From DATFTE01 sp963840665 (GTDB lineage Bacteria > Acidobacteriota > Terriglobia > Terriglobales > Acidobacteriaceae): a stretch of 64,000 bases of DNA. The translations under genes were made by a program, and so were the position numbers. This document shows, one piece after another, positions 33,833 through 42,702 of this stretch (position 1 is its first letter; every line of letters starts with the position of its first letter). A model generated the notes under the pieces. That model worked only from the letters and a program-made list of their open reading frames with translations. It did not search any database and had not been told where the DNA came from. The stretch spans positions 496,001 through 560,000 of the forward strand of contig CAWIZO010000005.1 of NCBI GenBank assembly GCA_963840665.1, given 5' to 3'.

Positions 33833-35005
33833 ATGACAAAACGAGCCGTCGGTCTTTGCCTGGTGCTAAGTCTTGTTACCGCCGTTTCCGCTTTTGCGCA
33901 AAATGCTTACATCGACAGTAACATCGGACAGACGCCGGATCAGAACTCCGTCTACGCCTACTCGACCACAAGTAGCATGGGGCTTTTGACCCCGATTGTT
34001 GGCTCCCCATTCCTAACGGGCGGGACGGGTGTTTTCAACTCAAACCCCTTGCAGGCGCCAGGTTTTATGGCCGACCAGGAACTGGTTACCAATGCGGCGC
34101 GGACGTTGCTATTTGCCGTCAATGGACACACCAATACGATCTCATCTTTCAGCATTCAATCAGATGGAAGTCTGTCGCTGATCGGGAACGTGAACTCCGG
34201 AGGTCAAGACCCCGTGAGTCTCGCGCTTGATGAGACCAGTCTGGCTGGTATTCAATTGAGCGTCATAAACCAAGCCCAAGATCCCAGCCAAGTTGGGGGC
34301 GTGCCGAATCTCACTAGTTTCCTGGTTGGCTCATCCGGGGTGCTTACGCCTGTAGCTAACTCGAAGGTTAGTTTTCCGATACAATCTATTCCATTCGAGG
34401 CAATCGCCAGCCCCAGCGGGAAATTCTTGTTCACCGTCGAATCCAATACCGGTGGGACAATAAATTCCTACAGCATCGGCGCGGGAGGCAAGTTCGTCCT
34501 CAACAATTCCGTCTCGCCCGCACCTGGCACACACTTCATGGGGATCGCTATACACCCCGCCCAGCGAGCCATCTATGTCGCGGTTCCTGATATCCATGTT
34601 ATCGAAATTTACACATACAACACGCTGGGGGCTCTCGCTTATCACGGCAGCGTCAACAATCCTGGCCAAGGAGTGGGGTGGCTAGCCGTGAGTAGCGGAG
34701 GCTATCGCCTTTACACCGCGGAATCAGGTTCGAATAGCGTCACTATGTATGACCTCACGGAATCGAAATACTTGAAGCCAGTCGTGCTGCAACACCTGGC
34801 GCTGAAACCCGGTGGCACTCCGGCGAACATCAAAGTTTCTGCGGGGAACACATTCGTGTATGTGTTGGGGCTGGATGAGACCGGTAGCGGCAGCAGCTAC
34901 GTGCATGTTGTCGCCACAGGCAACGAACTAAGCGAAACAAGCACCCCAGTCGCGATTCCCGAACCGTTGGGAGAAATTCCCGAGGGGATCGCGATCACTT
35001 ACTGA
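33833..35005 (+). CDS. Exported lactonase-like beta-propeller protein
   Basis: The 390-residue product starts MTKRAVGLCLVLSLVTAVSA, a signal peptide ending at AFAQ, with GAGGGAG upstream. Blade repeats of the seven-bladed lactonase/YncE type recur: TLLFAVNGHTNTISSFSIQS, GKFLFTVESNTGGTINSYSI, RAIYVAVPDIHVIEIYTYNT and YRLYTAESGSNSVTMYDLTE. Related proteins include 6-phosphogluconolactonase-like propellers, but export argues against that role. Function is unknown. Confidence 0.75.
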   Translation: MTKRAVGLCLVLSLVTAVSAFAQNAYIDSNIGQTPDQNSVYAYSTTSSMGLLTPIVGSPFLTGGTGVFNSNPLQAPGFMADQELVTNAARTLLFAVNGHTNTISSFSIQSDGSLSLIGNVNSGGQDPVSLALDETSLAGIQLSVINQAQDPSQVGGVPNLTSFLVGSSGVLTPVANSKVSFPIQSIPFEAIASPSGKFLFTVESNTGGTINSYSIGAGGKFVLNNSVSPAPGTHFMGIAIHPAQRAIYVAVPDIHVIEIYTYNTLGALAYHGSVNNPGQGVGWLAVSSGGYRLYTAESGSNSVTMYDLTESKYLKPVVLQHLALKPGGTPANIKVSAGNTFVYVLGLDETGSGSSYVHVVATGNELSETSTPVAIPEPLGEIPEGIAITY

Positions 35006-35017
35006 TTAGTTCCGACT

Positions 35018-35240
35018 CAGGCGGGTGGCCCCGGCGGCTAGTCCATTCATTCGCGTTCTGTGGGAGTGTGCTGCTCAGGGAACTCCAGTCGCCCTACGGG
35101 ACTTGATCGCATGGTTCTATCTTCCGGCGCTGGAAGCGCCGGGCTATTGCGGGCGCTCCTACGGAGCTTGTTTGCTGTCCCAGGGAAATGCAGATTCCTC
35201 CCGTTGGTCGGAATGACAAGATCTTAGAGAGTCGTGGATA
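35018..35240. repeat. Gap 35006-35377: family B copy 2 and a shared 50-bp stretch
   Basis: Family B copy 2 covers 35018-35080 (GGCGGGTGGCCCC...CATTCATTCGCGTTCTGTGG). At 35190-35240 the sequence GCAGATTCCTCCCGTTGGTC and the following AAGATCTTAGAGAGTCGTG match 37848-37898 closely. No gene is seen. Confidence 0.65.
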
Positions 35241-35377
35241 TCCTTCTCGCGGGGTGATAGTGAACTCCCTGTGAGTTGTTTGGCAGGTGGCGAAGAATCG
35301 CGATAGCACCCAAGACCCTTCGCTCCGGGTTGGTGGGGCAATGGGTGAATTCTGTGTCAGCATTTGCACGACCTGCT

Positions 35378-35809
35378 TTACCGCCGGCGATCCAAAGACC
35401 ACTTGCCTGGACCATAGGCAGCGATCATCAGCAATCCGCCCATGATGCCGACATTTTTGAGGAACTGAGTCTGCATGCCACCAGCGCTCGCGCCAGGCAG
35501 AGCCCAGAAGTTGTGTAACAGCGCGCTCACTATCCCCAAATAGAGGAACATTACGAAGGCCGCAGCGCGTGCTTTCCAGCCAACAAGCAGGCACAGCACT
35601 CCTCCGACCTCGATCACGAGCGCCATTGCGAGCATTGCGGGTATCAACCGCGCTGGCAATTGATGGGATTGCATGTAGGCGGCCTGTCCGCTCCATCCCA
35701 AAATCTTGCCAAGGGCCCCTTGCACAAAGATGGCGCTTATCAGGAGACGCGAGACAAGAGGAAATATCGCATCCGACCACACGGCACCAAACAAAGATGA
35801 ATTGGACAT
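35378..35809 (-). CDS. DoxX-family membrane protein
   Basis: The 143-residue protein has about four membrane helices. It shows the DoxX pattern: SRLLISAIFVQGALGKILGW near the N-terminus, LPARLIPAMLAMALVIEVGG, GWKARAAAFVMFLYLGIVSA, and FLKNVGIMGGLLMIAAYGPG. DoxX-like proteins are inner-membrane proteins linked to quinone or thiol redox chemistry. It stands alone, convergent with the upstream propeller gene. Confidence 0.85.
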   Translation of the reverse strand: MSNSSLFGAVWSDAIFPLVSRLLISAIFVQGALGKILGWSGQAAYMQSHQLPARLIPAMLAMALVIEVGGVLCLLVGWKARAAAFVMFLYLGIVSALLHNFWALPGASAGGMQTQFLKNVGIMGGLLMIAAYGPGKWSLDRRR

Positions 35810-35845
35810 GTGCTCTTAGACGATCTTTCGATCCCGCGGTAAGCC

Positions 35846-36085
35846 AAAGGCGGGTGGACCATTTATCCGCGTTCTGTGCCGATGAACGGCGTACACAAAA
35901 GCTTAGAAAAGCCTACTCAGGAGTGCAGGTAGCATCTAGCTCCACGCGTCACCGCGGAAATTCCCTTTCAAGCCGGTGGTGCTGCAGGCAGGCGCAAGGT
36001 CCTTCGACTGCGTTCGCCTTCGCCTCACTTCGCTCGGATGACAGAGTGGGGAGCTGCACGGCAGATCCTTCGGCCTATCGGCCTC
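35846..36085. repeat. Gap 35810-36349: family B copy 3 and a CTTCGACTGCG stretch
   Basis: Family B copy 3 lies at 35846-35940. Positions 35995-36050 (AAGGTCCTTCGACTGCGTTC, then CTTCGCCTCACTTCGCTCGG) nearly repeat 37921-37975, and 36062-36085 (CAGATCCTTCGGCCTATCGG) matches 33692 onward. No gene is evident in this 540-base gap. Confidence 0.65.
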
Positions 36086-36349
36086 CGGTAAGGTCGGGTA
36101 GATTCGATTGGATCGGTCGCCGCCGGTGGCTGAAAACCACCGTTGTGGTTGAGTTCAACCAGAGCCTTATCGCCCAGGGCTCGAAGCATCGACGTATCCT
36201 CTCTGAAATGAATGACCTGTGAGAGCGCAGCCCGCCTTCTTTTGGAGGAGCAGGTGCTACAGCGGTGTTGCCCCGGCGGAGATGTAGAGTGCTGGCACGC
36301 AGGAGCAACTCAACTATCAGGACGGGAGCCCCTTCCAAAGGATGTGTCT

Positions 36350-36751
36350 ATGCCTTTCCGCAAGTCCGTTCTGTTACTCGCAGTGGCGCTGGCTTTGTCA
36401 TGCCTTCCAGGATGCAGCAACGCACTGAATCCCCTTTGTGCTAGTGCGAGGCCGGCACCTCTGATCGGCTCTCTTTCGCCTAGCAGCATGGGTTTTGCTC
36501 AGGTGATGCAGGGTGCAGTTCTCACCGTGAATGGCAGCCATTTTGTTTCGTCCTCGGTGGTTGTCATCAACGGGACTACCTTGGCTACCACGGTTGTGAA
36601 CAGCAATCAGTTGAAGGTCACAATCACAACGGGTTTGATCTCTAAGCCCGGAACATTCGACGTGACCGTGAATACACCGAGCGGGAATACCGGAGACCTC
36701 GGTTGTTCAAGCGGCGGCACCAGCGCCGCGCTGGCATTGACTATCACGTAA
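36350..36751 (+). CDS. IPT/TIG-domain lipoprotein
   Basis: From 36350 (MPFRKSVLLLAVALALSCLP) the product has 133 residues. The signal peptide ends in the lipobox LPGC. The mature part is a single IPT/TIG immunoglobulin-like domain: PLIGSLSPSSMGFAQVMQGA VLTVNGSHFVSSSVVVINGT, ending GTFDVTVNTPSGN. It is probably anchored to a membrane and exposed. AAGGA precedes the ATG. An in-frame start at 36212 would place the signal sequence internally. Confidence 0.8.
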   Translation: MPFRKSVLLLAVALALSCLPGCSNALNPLCASARPAPLIGSLSPSSMGFAQVMQGAVLTVNGSHFVSSSVVVINGTTLATTVVNSNQLKVTITTGLISKPGTFDVTVNTPSGNTGDLGCSSGGTSAALALTIT

Positions 36752-36818
36752 AGCGCACTCAGAAGATGATCGGCGCCGGCAGATTGGCTCTGCCGCCGAA
36801 AGGCGGTCATCACTCACT

Positions 36819-37697
36819 TCACTCGGGAATCGAGAAATCCCAAACCCTGCCGGAAGCCGATCCTCCAGATCGATTTCCTCCGTGGGCGCCGGCCATCGTG
36901 TTGCTCTGGCCGGTGCCCATGAAGAACGCGTATTCTCCTGGCTTCAAGCCTTCATCCAACTTTATCTTGTAGACCCTGATGCCGACGTGTTCGGCGCTGA
37001 ACGCGACTTCCTTGTCCTTCTGCACCCCGGACTTGCCGCCCCTGATGCCTCCGAAAGATCCGATCTGGAATTCCCTGTGATCGCCTTTCTTGTTTAGCTT
37101 GACCAACACGTAGTCGGACGAGTCGTCTCCGTCGGGAACATAGAGGTAAAAAATCGGCTGGCGGTCGCGCACAACATTTTTCGATGTGTTCCCTTCGATG
37201 GTCGCGTCCCAGTGCTGATTCCTTAGCCCGTCGGTAAAAAAACTGCCAGCCTTACCGCCGGTCTTAGTGTTTGTCACCGCCTGGCCCTGAATCAGAATAA
37301 ACTTGCGTTCGTCACGCCAGTACACGCCCACTTCGGGAGGAGGAAGACTCGGATCGACCGATATCGGACTCGTACCCGCCACTACTGTCGTTGGCGGAGG
37401 AGTGGGGTTGATCATGACTTTGATGACCGAGTCGGGAACGTTTGCGCCTTTCAGCGCCTTCAACCCATCGACGCTGGTGTCGAAGCTGACCGCATCGGGA
37501 CCAGCGTCGTAAGCCTGTCGAATCTTGGTGATGATCACATCGTCGGACAGGCCCGCCTTCGCCATCTCGATGACATCCTGGTTGGAAAACCGCTTGCGCA
37601 ATTTCGTGTCTTCCTGCGCGCGCGCAACGCACACGGCACCTGATAAAAAGAGGAGAGCGAAAATACCGGCCATGGCATTCCGATGGACAATTCTCAT
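36819..37697 (-). CDS. Exported protein of unknown function
   Basis: From 37697 (MRIVHRNAMAGIFALLFLSG, GGAGG upstream) the protein has 292 residues. After the signal peptide (ending ARAQ) there is a helical domain FSNQDVIEMAKAGLSDDVII TKIRQAYDAG...LKALKGANVPDSVIKVMI, a short repeat-like motif common in Acidobacteriota secreted proteins. A Pro-rich linker leads to a C-terminal beta-rich part (YWRDERKFILIQGQAVTNTK ... GLKPGEYAFFMGT). No enzyme family is recognised. Confidence 0.7.
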   Translation of the reverse strand: MRIVHRNAMAGIFALLFLSGAVCVARAQEDTKLRKRFSNQDVIEMAKAGLSDDVIITKIRQAYDAGPDAVSFDTSVDGLKALKGANVPDSVIKVMINPTPPPTTVVAGTSPISVDPSLPPPEVGVYWRDERKFILIQGQAVTNTKTGGKAGSFFTDGLRNQHWDATIEGNTSKNVVRDRQPIFYLYVPDGDDSSDYVLVKLNKKGDHREFQIGSFGGIRGGKSGVQKDKEVAFSAEHVGIRVYKIKLDEGLKPGEYAFFMGTGQSNTMAGAHGGNRSGGSASGRVWDFSIPE

Positions 37698-37847
37698 TGC
37701 AGCTCGACCTCCAAGAAAGATTCCACGCGGTGGTCTAGGCCCGGAACGGCAGGGATTATACCCCAGGGTTTGTTCTGGTAGTGCACTTGCGCACTGTTTC
37801 GCCCAAACGAGGCAGACCAACGGGCTCGTTGGCTGTCCGGGAAAATG

Positions 37848-38035
37848 CAGATTCCTCCCGTTGTTCGGAATGACAAGTTCTTAAAAAGTCGTGAGTGTCC
37901 ATCCGGCGCGTCGGGCAAGCGCAAGGTCCTTCGACTGCGTGCGGCTTCGCCTCACTTCGCTCGGGAATACAGGGTGCGAAGCTTGTTTGCTTCTGGGGCG
38001 GGTGGCGTGTTCATCCGCGCCGCGTGTTGGACAAG
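37848..38035. repeat. Gap 37698-38095: copies of three dispersed repeats
   Basis: 37848-37898 repeats 35190-35240; 37921-37975 repeats 35995-36050; 37995-38030 is family B copy 4. CCCACTCATT...AATGAGTGGG at about 38050-38090 is a 10-bp-arm hairpin just past the pilin gene and could end it, although no U-run follows. Confidence 0.65.
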
Positions 38036-38095
38036 AGAGCGCTTGAGCATCGAGCCCACTCATTGGCAAAGGGCGCGAAATGAGTGGGCCCCTCG

Positions 38096-38332
38096 TTACT
38101 GGATTGAACTTGCCGCTGATGAAAAGACATTATTGGCGTTGGTGCCAATAAGCCGTATGGTTCCGACGACGATCACCAAAATGACGGCCAGCATTACAGC
38201 GTATTCGGCTATGTCCTGGCCTCGTTCGTCGGACAGGGGTTGGCATAGATCGGTGAAACACCTCTTGGTTGCTGCGTACATGCGATTGGATCGTGAGACG
38301 ACAGACGCGAAACACACGCGGGGGAGAGACAT
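38096..38332 (-). CDS. Flp/Fap-type pilin
   Basis: With the start at 38332 (GGAAGGAG upstream) the product has 78 residues. The C-terminal 45 residues are the Flp pilin signature: DERGQDIAEYAVMLAVILVI VVGTIRLIG, with the conserved Glu-Tyr of the processed prepilin. The N-terminal part before DERGQ is longer than usual. Flp pilins build tight-adherence pili, but no tad/cpa genes are nearby, so this is an orphan copy. Another ATG at 38284 would give 62 residues. Confidence 0.8.
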   Translation of the reverse strand: MSLPRVCFASVVSRSNRMYAATKRCFTDLCQPLSDERGQDIAEYAVMLAVILVIVVGTIRLIGTNANNVFSSAASSIQ

Positions 38333-38384
38333 CGGCGACACTCCTTCCGACCTCTTGAGAGGACACTGAGGTTGAATGTGAGCA

Positions 38385-38879
38385 TCATGGACCTTTTTTG
38401 CCAAAAAGCAAGCTCGACGTTTTGCAGGGAGGGGATTGGCCGTCTTCATACGCCGCCCGCATTCGGACCAGGCAAGTTCGGGCAAGGGCTCGAACCGCAA
38501 ACAAGCTCAAGGTTCGACGCAGGCAGGCTCCGACGATGACGATACCGCCGAATAGCAGCATCAGATCTCCAACACTGAACAGCCCAAGGCTAGCCTGATC
38601 GGCAAGGAAGGGCAGCCGCGTTGTCGGTTTCGCCGCCTCCCACATCGAGCTGACGGGTTGCACGCCGGAGGGCATCCCCACAACCGGCATGACTCCCGCG
38701 TTAGCATCGGTGACAACCGCGTTCGACAGTAGTCCGGCCACCATGAAGATGGTGCCGGCTCGAGCCCATCGGGAGCGTATCGCACGGAGCACCAACCATA
38801 GAATTGCGCATGACTCGCACAGCCAGGCAGCAGGGTGCTGCGTCCACGCCAACTGATGTGCGGCTGAGAGAATATTCAC
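38385..38879 (-). CDS. DUF5317-like membrane protein
   Basis: The 164-residue protein begins at a GTG (38879) with GGGGTGA upstream. Hydrophobic helices flank SNAVVTDANAGVMPVVGMPS, and TRLPFLADQASLGLFSVGDL follows; these match the DUF5317 pattern of a small-residue NxGxMPV loop and a closing helix. The role is unknown. It lies upstream of the Flp pilin gene on the same strand. Confidence 0.7.
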   Translation of the reverse strand: MNILSAAHQLAWTQHPAAWLCESCAILWLVLRAIRSRWARAGTIFMVAGLLSNAVVTDANAGVMPVVGMPSGVQPVSSMWEAAKPTTRLPFLADQASLGLFSVGDLMLLFGGIVIVGACLRRTLSLFAVRALARTCLVRMRAAYEDGQSPPCKTSSLLFGKKGP

Positions 38880-39073
38880 CGTTCACCCCGACCAAGGAGT
38901 TTTTTTGTGGGAGGGCCTTGCAGATGTGACGGGCTTCTACGATTCGACGAATTGTTGATAGCCCGATCATCATTGTTGAACATTTCCGCGGTTTTGGGAA
39001 TAGCACGAAAGAGCAAGAGGCCCCATGCACGGAAGGCACCCTCGCGCGCCTCAGTCCCACAGGACCCTCTTCA

Positions 39074-40030
39074 TCAGAGGATCCAGCGGGTGTGGTGTTT
39101 GCACGAATCGCTTAAATCGGGATTGCAGTGCGAATGAAAGATGTTAGTCCCGATTCCGATTCCCAGCGCGGCTCCTGCGAACATGTCCGACGACCAGTGA
39201 TCGCGGGCCATGAACCGGGTGACGGTGACGACGGTGGCTGCCGAGTAGGCCAGCGCCTGCACCCACTTTTGCGGATATTCATGCGACACGACCGTCGCCA
39301 TCGCGAAGGTGAACATCGCGTGTCCACCGGGAAATGAAGTGTTGATGTTGTGGTGCTGCCAGAAATCTCCATTGCCGTTTCCTTCACCCGGGCGTTGCCG
39401 CGCCGCCACTAACTGCATGGGTGTGTAAATGAAGAATGTGTTCACCAAGGTTTCCAGTTCCAGCGCTCCGGTCTCCTTGGCATGGGGATGATCGCCCTTG
39501 ATACCCCATATCCACACTCCACCCAGCGACGCTCCCAGTGCGGCGATGGTTACGTCGGAAGTGGTTTGATAAAACGTGTAATGCGCGGTGCCAATGTGTT
39601 TTTCGATGTGCCGGTCCGAGGCCAAGAGCGCCGCCGTTCCGCCCAGCACCAGCGCGTCCCATTTAAGGTTGGAGCGCTTGAAGGGAGCACGATAAAGCCC
39701 CTTCTGGTCTTCCCATGTTCTCTTCACCGAGCGCGCCACCAGTCCTTGATGATCTGACGGCAGCGCTTGGGACTGTGACTGCGACGACGTTCCCGTTGCG
39801 TCTTGCGCAGGCGAGTCTTCTCCCTTGGCGTCTCGTTCAAACGTCCCCGGAGGGAGAGTAGAAATGTCGAAGCTTCCGACCTCAGGAATCTCGAATCTGT
39901 CTTGCGCCGGAGACAGCGTCGACGGCGCAGCTTCGAAGGAAAGGGTTTGGCAACGGGCGCTGTCGGGAAACATAGTGCCCGTGACTAACAGCAGCAGAAT
40001 TGTACAAATATCTTTCCAATGTGGGTACAA
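39074..40030 (-). CDS. PAP2-superfamily phosphatase, exported
   Basis: The 318-residue protein starts at TTG 40030 with GGAGGGA upstream and a signal sequence (ICTILLLLVTGTMFPDSARC). After a Ser/Gln-rich spacer the PAP2 acid phosphatase motifs appear in order: ARQRPGEG (motif 1), SFPGGHAMF (motif 2, normally PSGH) and TRFMARDHWSSDMFAG (motif 3 with the catalytic His). PAP2 enzymes dephosphorylate lipid phosphates such as undecaprenyl diphosphate or phosphatidate at the membrane. Pro-Gly for Pro-Ser in motif 2 is a common variation. Confidence 0.85.
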   Translation of the reverse strand: MYPHWKDICTILLLLVTGTMFPDSARCQTLSFEAAPSTLSPAQDRFEIPEVGSFDISTLPPGTFERDAKGEDSPAQDATGTSSQSQSQALPSDHQGLVARSVKRTWEDQKGLYRAPFKRSNLKWDALVLGGTAALLASDRHIEKHIGTAHYTFYQTTSDVTIAALGASLGGVWIWGIKGDHPHAKETGALELETLVNTFFIYTPMQLVAARQRPGEGNGNGDFWQHHNINTSFPGGHAMFTFAMATVVSHEYPQKWVQALAYSAATVVTVTRFMARDHWSSDMFAGAALGIGIGTNIFHSHCNPDLSDSCKHHTRWIL

Positions 40031-40330
40031 GCGTCGCTCCCTCCACCGTGTTTGAGCGGAGGTTAGATGCTTAGAAAGGCTTGACGGCGTTGTCGCTTTC
40101 TTTATCCGCAGACTGCAATGTGGGTCTCGGGGCGGCCGGGCTCAGGGAAATCCTGTATGCCGGACTTCGTGCCGACGGGCAGCATTGCGCCGTAGGGTGG
40201 CGCGATTTTGCGCGATCGGTGCCGCGGTAGGGGAACACCGCTTCCGAGTTAAGGGCGAATCGTCGGCCACACAGAAACAATCGGGCGCATTTCTTCTGAC
40301 GTCTGGCACACGTGGACTAAGGACTGCGCC

Positions 40331-40801
40331 TCAGAGTTGCCCTGCGATCGCAACGGCCAGCTCGTTTTTCTGTTTGGGTGTTCCCGCCCCATCCAGAAAA
40401 TAACGGACTTTGCCCTTGCGGACATGCAGTCCACGATCCTTGTCCAAATAAGCTTCGTCTCCCACGCCGCTCACGTTAGTTGATCCGTCTCCAAGGTAAC
40501 TCTTCAGCTTCGCAAAGAGGTCAGCCGATGCCGATGGCGAGGGATCGACGTATGCACGGAACAATAAGAGGCGCAACCCAGATCCATACTTACAATCGGT
40601 TCCTTCATTGGCATTCCGGAACGGCCGCGGAGCAACACTCTCTGCCGGAGAACCGTAAGCGTATCCTAATATCTTGCTTACCGTCGCAGTGGGCAGGAGC
40701 GAGCACAAGGCGGACGGGGGTTCGGCTGCCCTTGCCAGTTCGGCGGAACATCCGACAAGCAGTAGCACCACCACGCACGAGAGTTGATTCAAATACGCCA
40801 T
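40331..40801 (-). CDS. Exported protein or lipoprotein of unknown function
   Basis: From 40801 (MAYLNQLSCVVVLLLVGCSA, AGGAG upstream) the product has 156 residues. The signal peptide ends with LVGC, a possible lipobox. The mature domain (ALCSLLPTATVSKILGYAYG ... NEGTDCKYGSG ... VSGVGDEAYLDKDRGLHVRK) resembles DUF3558-like proteins with two cysteines, but I am not certain. The 300 bases between this gene and the PAP2 gene hold nothing I recognise. Confidence 0.65.
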   Translation of the reverse strand: MAYLNQLSCVVVLLLVGCSAELARAAEPPSALCSLLPTATVSKILGYAYGSPAESVAPRPFRNANEGTDCKYGSGLRLLLFRAYVDPSPSASADLFAKLKSYLGDGSTNVSGVGDEAYLDKDRGLHVRKGKVRYFLDGAGTPKQKNELAVAIAGQL

Positions 40802-40954
40802 GGAAAGCTCTCCTTTCGTATTCGGCGGCAAAATTATACCGGACTCCGTTCCTCCGATCAGCCAGATTTCAAGATCCCACCGTTTAAGGAATCCGCACAC
40901 AAATAGCCAGCGTATGGCGTCGAGCAAATGCAGCGAAGCGGTTAGTCCTCATTA

Positions 40955-40985
40955 GTTGACGTAACATCTGTAGGACTCACTGACC
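40955..40985 (+). repeat. Family A repeat, copy 1
   Basis: GTTGACGTAACATCTGTAGG followed by ACTCACTGACC. First copy seen from the left; it lies in the 40802-41325 gap, which has no gene. Confidence 0.6.
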
Positions 40986-41325
40986 TTGGCAGGGACAGGA
41001 GCGCCACGGTGCCGCCTGCACTTATTCATTGTGATACCAGAGCCGTAGGTATTACGAATGAGATGGTTACCACTCCTGCGATTCCTCTCGGATTCATGGG
41101 CCTGTTTCACGGCTTGCGAGGGAAGAGCAATTGCTCGAAGGTGAGCAAGTCGCAGGTCTCGAACGCGCTGTAACTGCCGGTGGGAGGACTCCTGTTGATC
41201 GCATGCGGATTGGGTTTTGACCCTCTGGGGGTAAAAGACCCATTGACAAACCCTTGAATGGGGAACAGACTTGCGATCCTTCCCCGCTCCGGCCCCGAAC
41301 AACCAAGCATCAGAGGAGAGCGCTT

Positions 41326-42585
41326 ATGTCCACTTCGGCTCGCCGATATGGTTTCCTTGTTCTGGTCCTCACAGCAATCTTTCTCCTTGCGAGCGGAGCG
41401 CAGGCCCAGAGCTATAAAATCATCCACTTCTTCACGGCTACCGGGGACGGCGATCTGCCTTCGGATAGTCCCACCCTCGATGCGGCCGGCAACGTGTACG
41501 GCACGACCCAAGATGGCTACTTTGAGTGCGGCAACGTATTCAAATATTCGCCCCAGAATGACGGAAGCTGGGTCGAAACGGTCCTCACCACCTTCGGTTG
41601 TGACGGGGCGGACGGCGCGTTTCCTTATGGCAACGTAATTTTCGACAAAGCGGGGAATCTTTACGGAACGACGGAGACGGCCGGGCCTGGAGGCGGCGGA
41701 ACTGTGTTCAAGTTAAGCCCCAACGCAGACGGAACCTGGACGCGAACAGTCATTCACGGCTTCGCGCTGGGAAATACCGATGGGCAGCTTTCTCTGGGTG
41801 GAGTTGTTTTCGACAACAGTGGCAATCTTTACGGTACCACCTGCGAGGGCGGGTCAATTGGATACGGCACCGTGTTCCAACTAAAGCCTCAGAGCGATGG
41901 TAGCTGGACGGAGAGTGTTCTCTACTCGTTTCAGGGTGGCACAGACGGATCTTGTCCCTATGCTGGAGTAACCTTCGACAGCGCCAGTAATAACCTCTAC
42001 GGCACGGCGTCCGACAGCAGCCTGAACTGTCCTCCAGCGTGTGGCACAGTGTTCGAGTTGCAACGCAACCAAAACTGGAAGTTCAAGGTGATTTACAGCT
42101 TCAGCGGTGGCACCGATGGAAGCCAGCCCTTTGCCGGTGTGATTTGGGCGCGTCCGGACACGCTTTATGGGACGACGGAAACCGGTGGGATGCTCGCGGG
42201 CGGGACGGTTTTCCAGTTAGTGCTCGCAAATGGCATTTGGACCGAGAGCGTGATTCATAGCTTCAATGGGCCGCCCGACGGAGCTGGTCCGCAGAGCTGC
42301 CTGGCACTCGACGGCCACAATCTTTATGGGACGACGTTTGCAGGTGGTGCCGGCAAGGATTTCTATGCCGGAGGCACGGTGTTCAAATTGGAGTTCGCCA
42401 GCGGGCAATGGACCGAGCGAGTTCTGCACAGCTTTGAGGGACCACCGCACGACGGAACCATACCGCTATCGGGAGTCGCCTTGCGCCGCGATGGGTCGGG
42501 TCTGCATATCTTTGGCATGACATGGCGCGGCGGTCCCGAGCAATGCGTGTTGGGATGTGGCTCTTTCTACGAGATCACGCAGTAG
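41326..42585 (+). CDS. GloVer tandem-repeat secreted protein
   Basis: From 41326 (MSTSARRYGFLVLVLTAIFL, GGAG upstream) the protein has 419 residues. The signal peptide ends at GAQAQ. At least seven repeats of about 50 residues carry the GloVer pattern: GNLYGTTETAGPGGGGTVFK, GNLYGTTCEGGSIGYGTVFQ, NNLYGTASDSSLNCPPACGT, DTLYGTTETGGMLAGGTVFQ, each followed by a FSGGTDGxxPxAGV-type turn. The repeats probably fold as a beta-propeller. This is a typical secreted protein of Acidobacteriota with unknown ligand. Confidence 0.85.
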   Translation: MSTSARRYGFLVLVLTAIFLLASGAQAQSYKIIHFFTATGDGDLPSDSPTLDAAGNVYGTTQDGYFECGNVFKYSPQNDGSWVETVLTTFGCDGADGAFPYGNVIFDKAGNLYGTTETAGPGGGGTVFKLSPNADGTWTRTVIHGFALGNTDGQLSLGGVVFDNSGNLYGTTCEGGSIGYGTVFQLKPQSDGSWTESVLYSFQGGTDGSCPYAGVTFDSASNNLYGTASDSSLNCPPACGTVFELQRNQNWKFKVIYSFSGGTDGSQPFAGVIWARPDTLYGTTETGGMLAGGTVFQLVLANGIWTESVIHSFNGPPDGAGPQSCLALDGHNLYGTTFAGGAGKDFYAGGTVFKLEFASGQWTERVLHSFEGPPHDGTIPLSGVALRRDGSGLHIFGMTWRGGPEQCVLGCGSFYEITQ

Positions 42586-42702
42586 GGCCTCTAGATCAGA
42601 AACTCTCTCCCTCCCTGTCGCTGCAAGGAGAGCGCCGTGACTGGTGGGTGCCCACCACCGAACGAATCCTACACTGCCCGGCATGCATCTCTTGTCGGTA
42701 AC

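Noticed and set aside
35569..36222. 217-residue plus-strand frame
   Set aside because: It runs antisense through DoxX and across dispersed repeats, with no domain.
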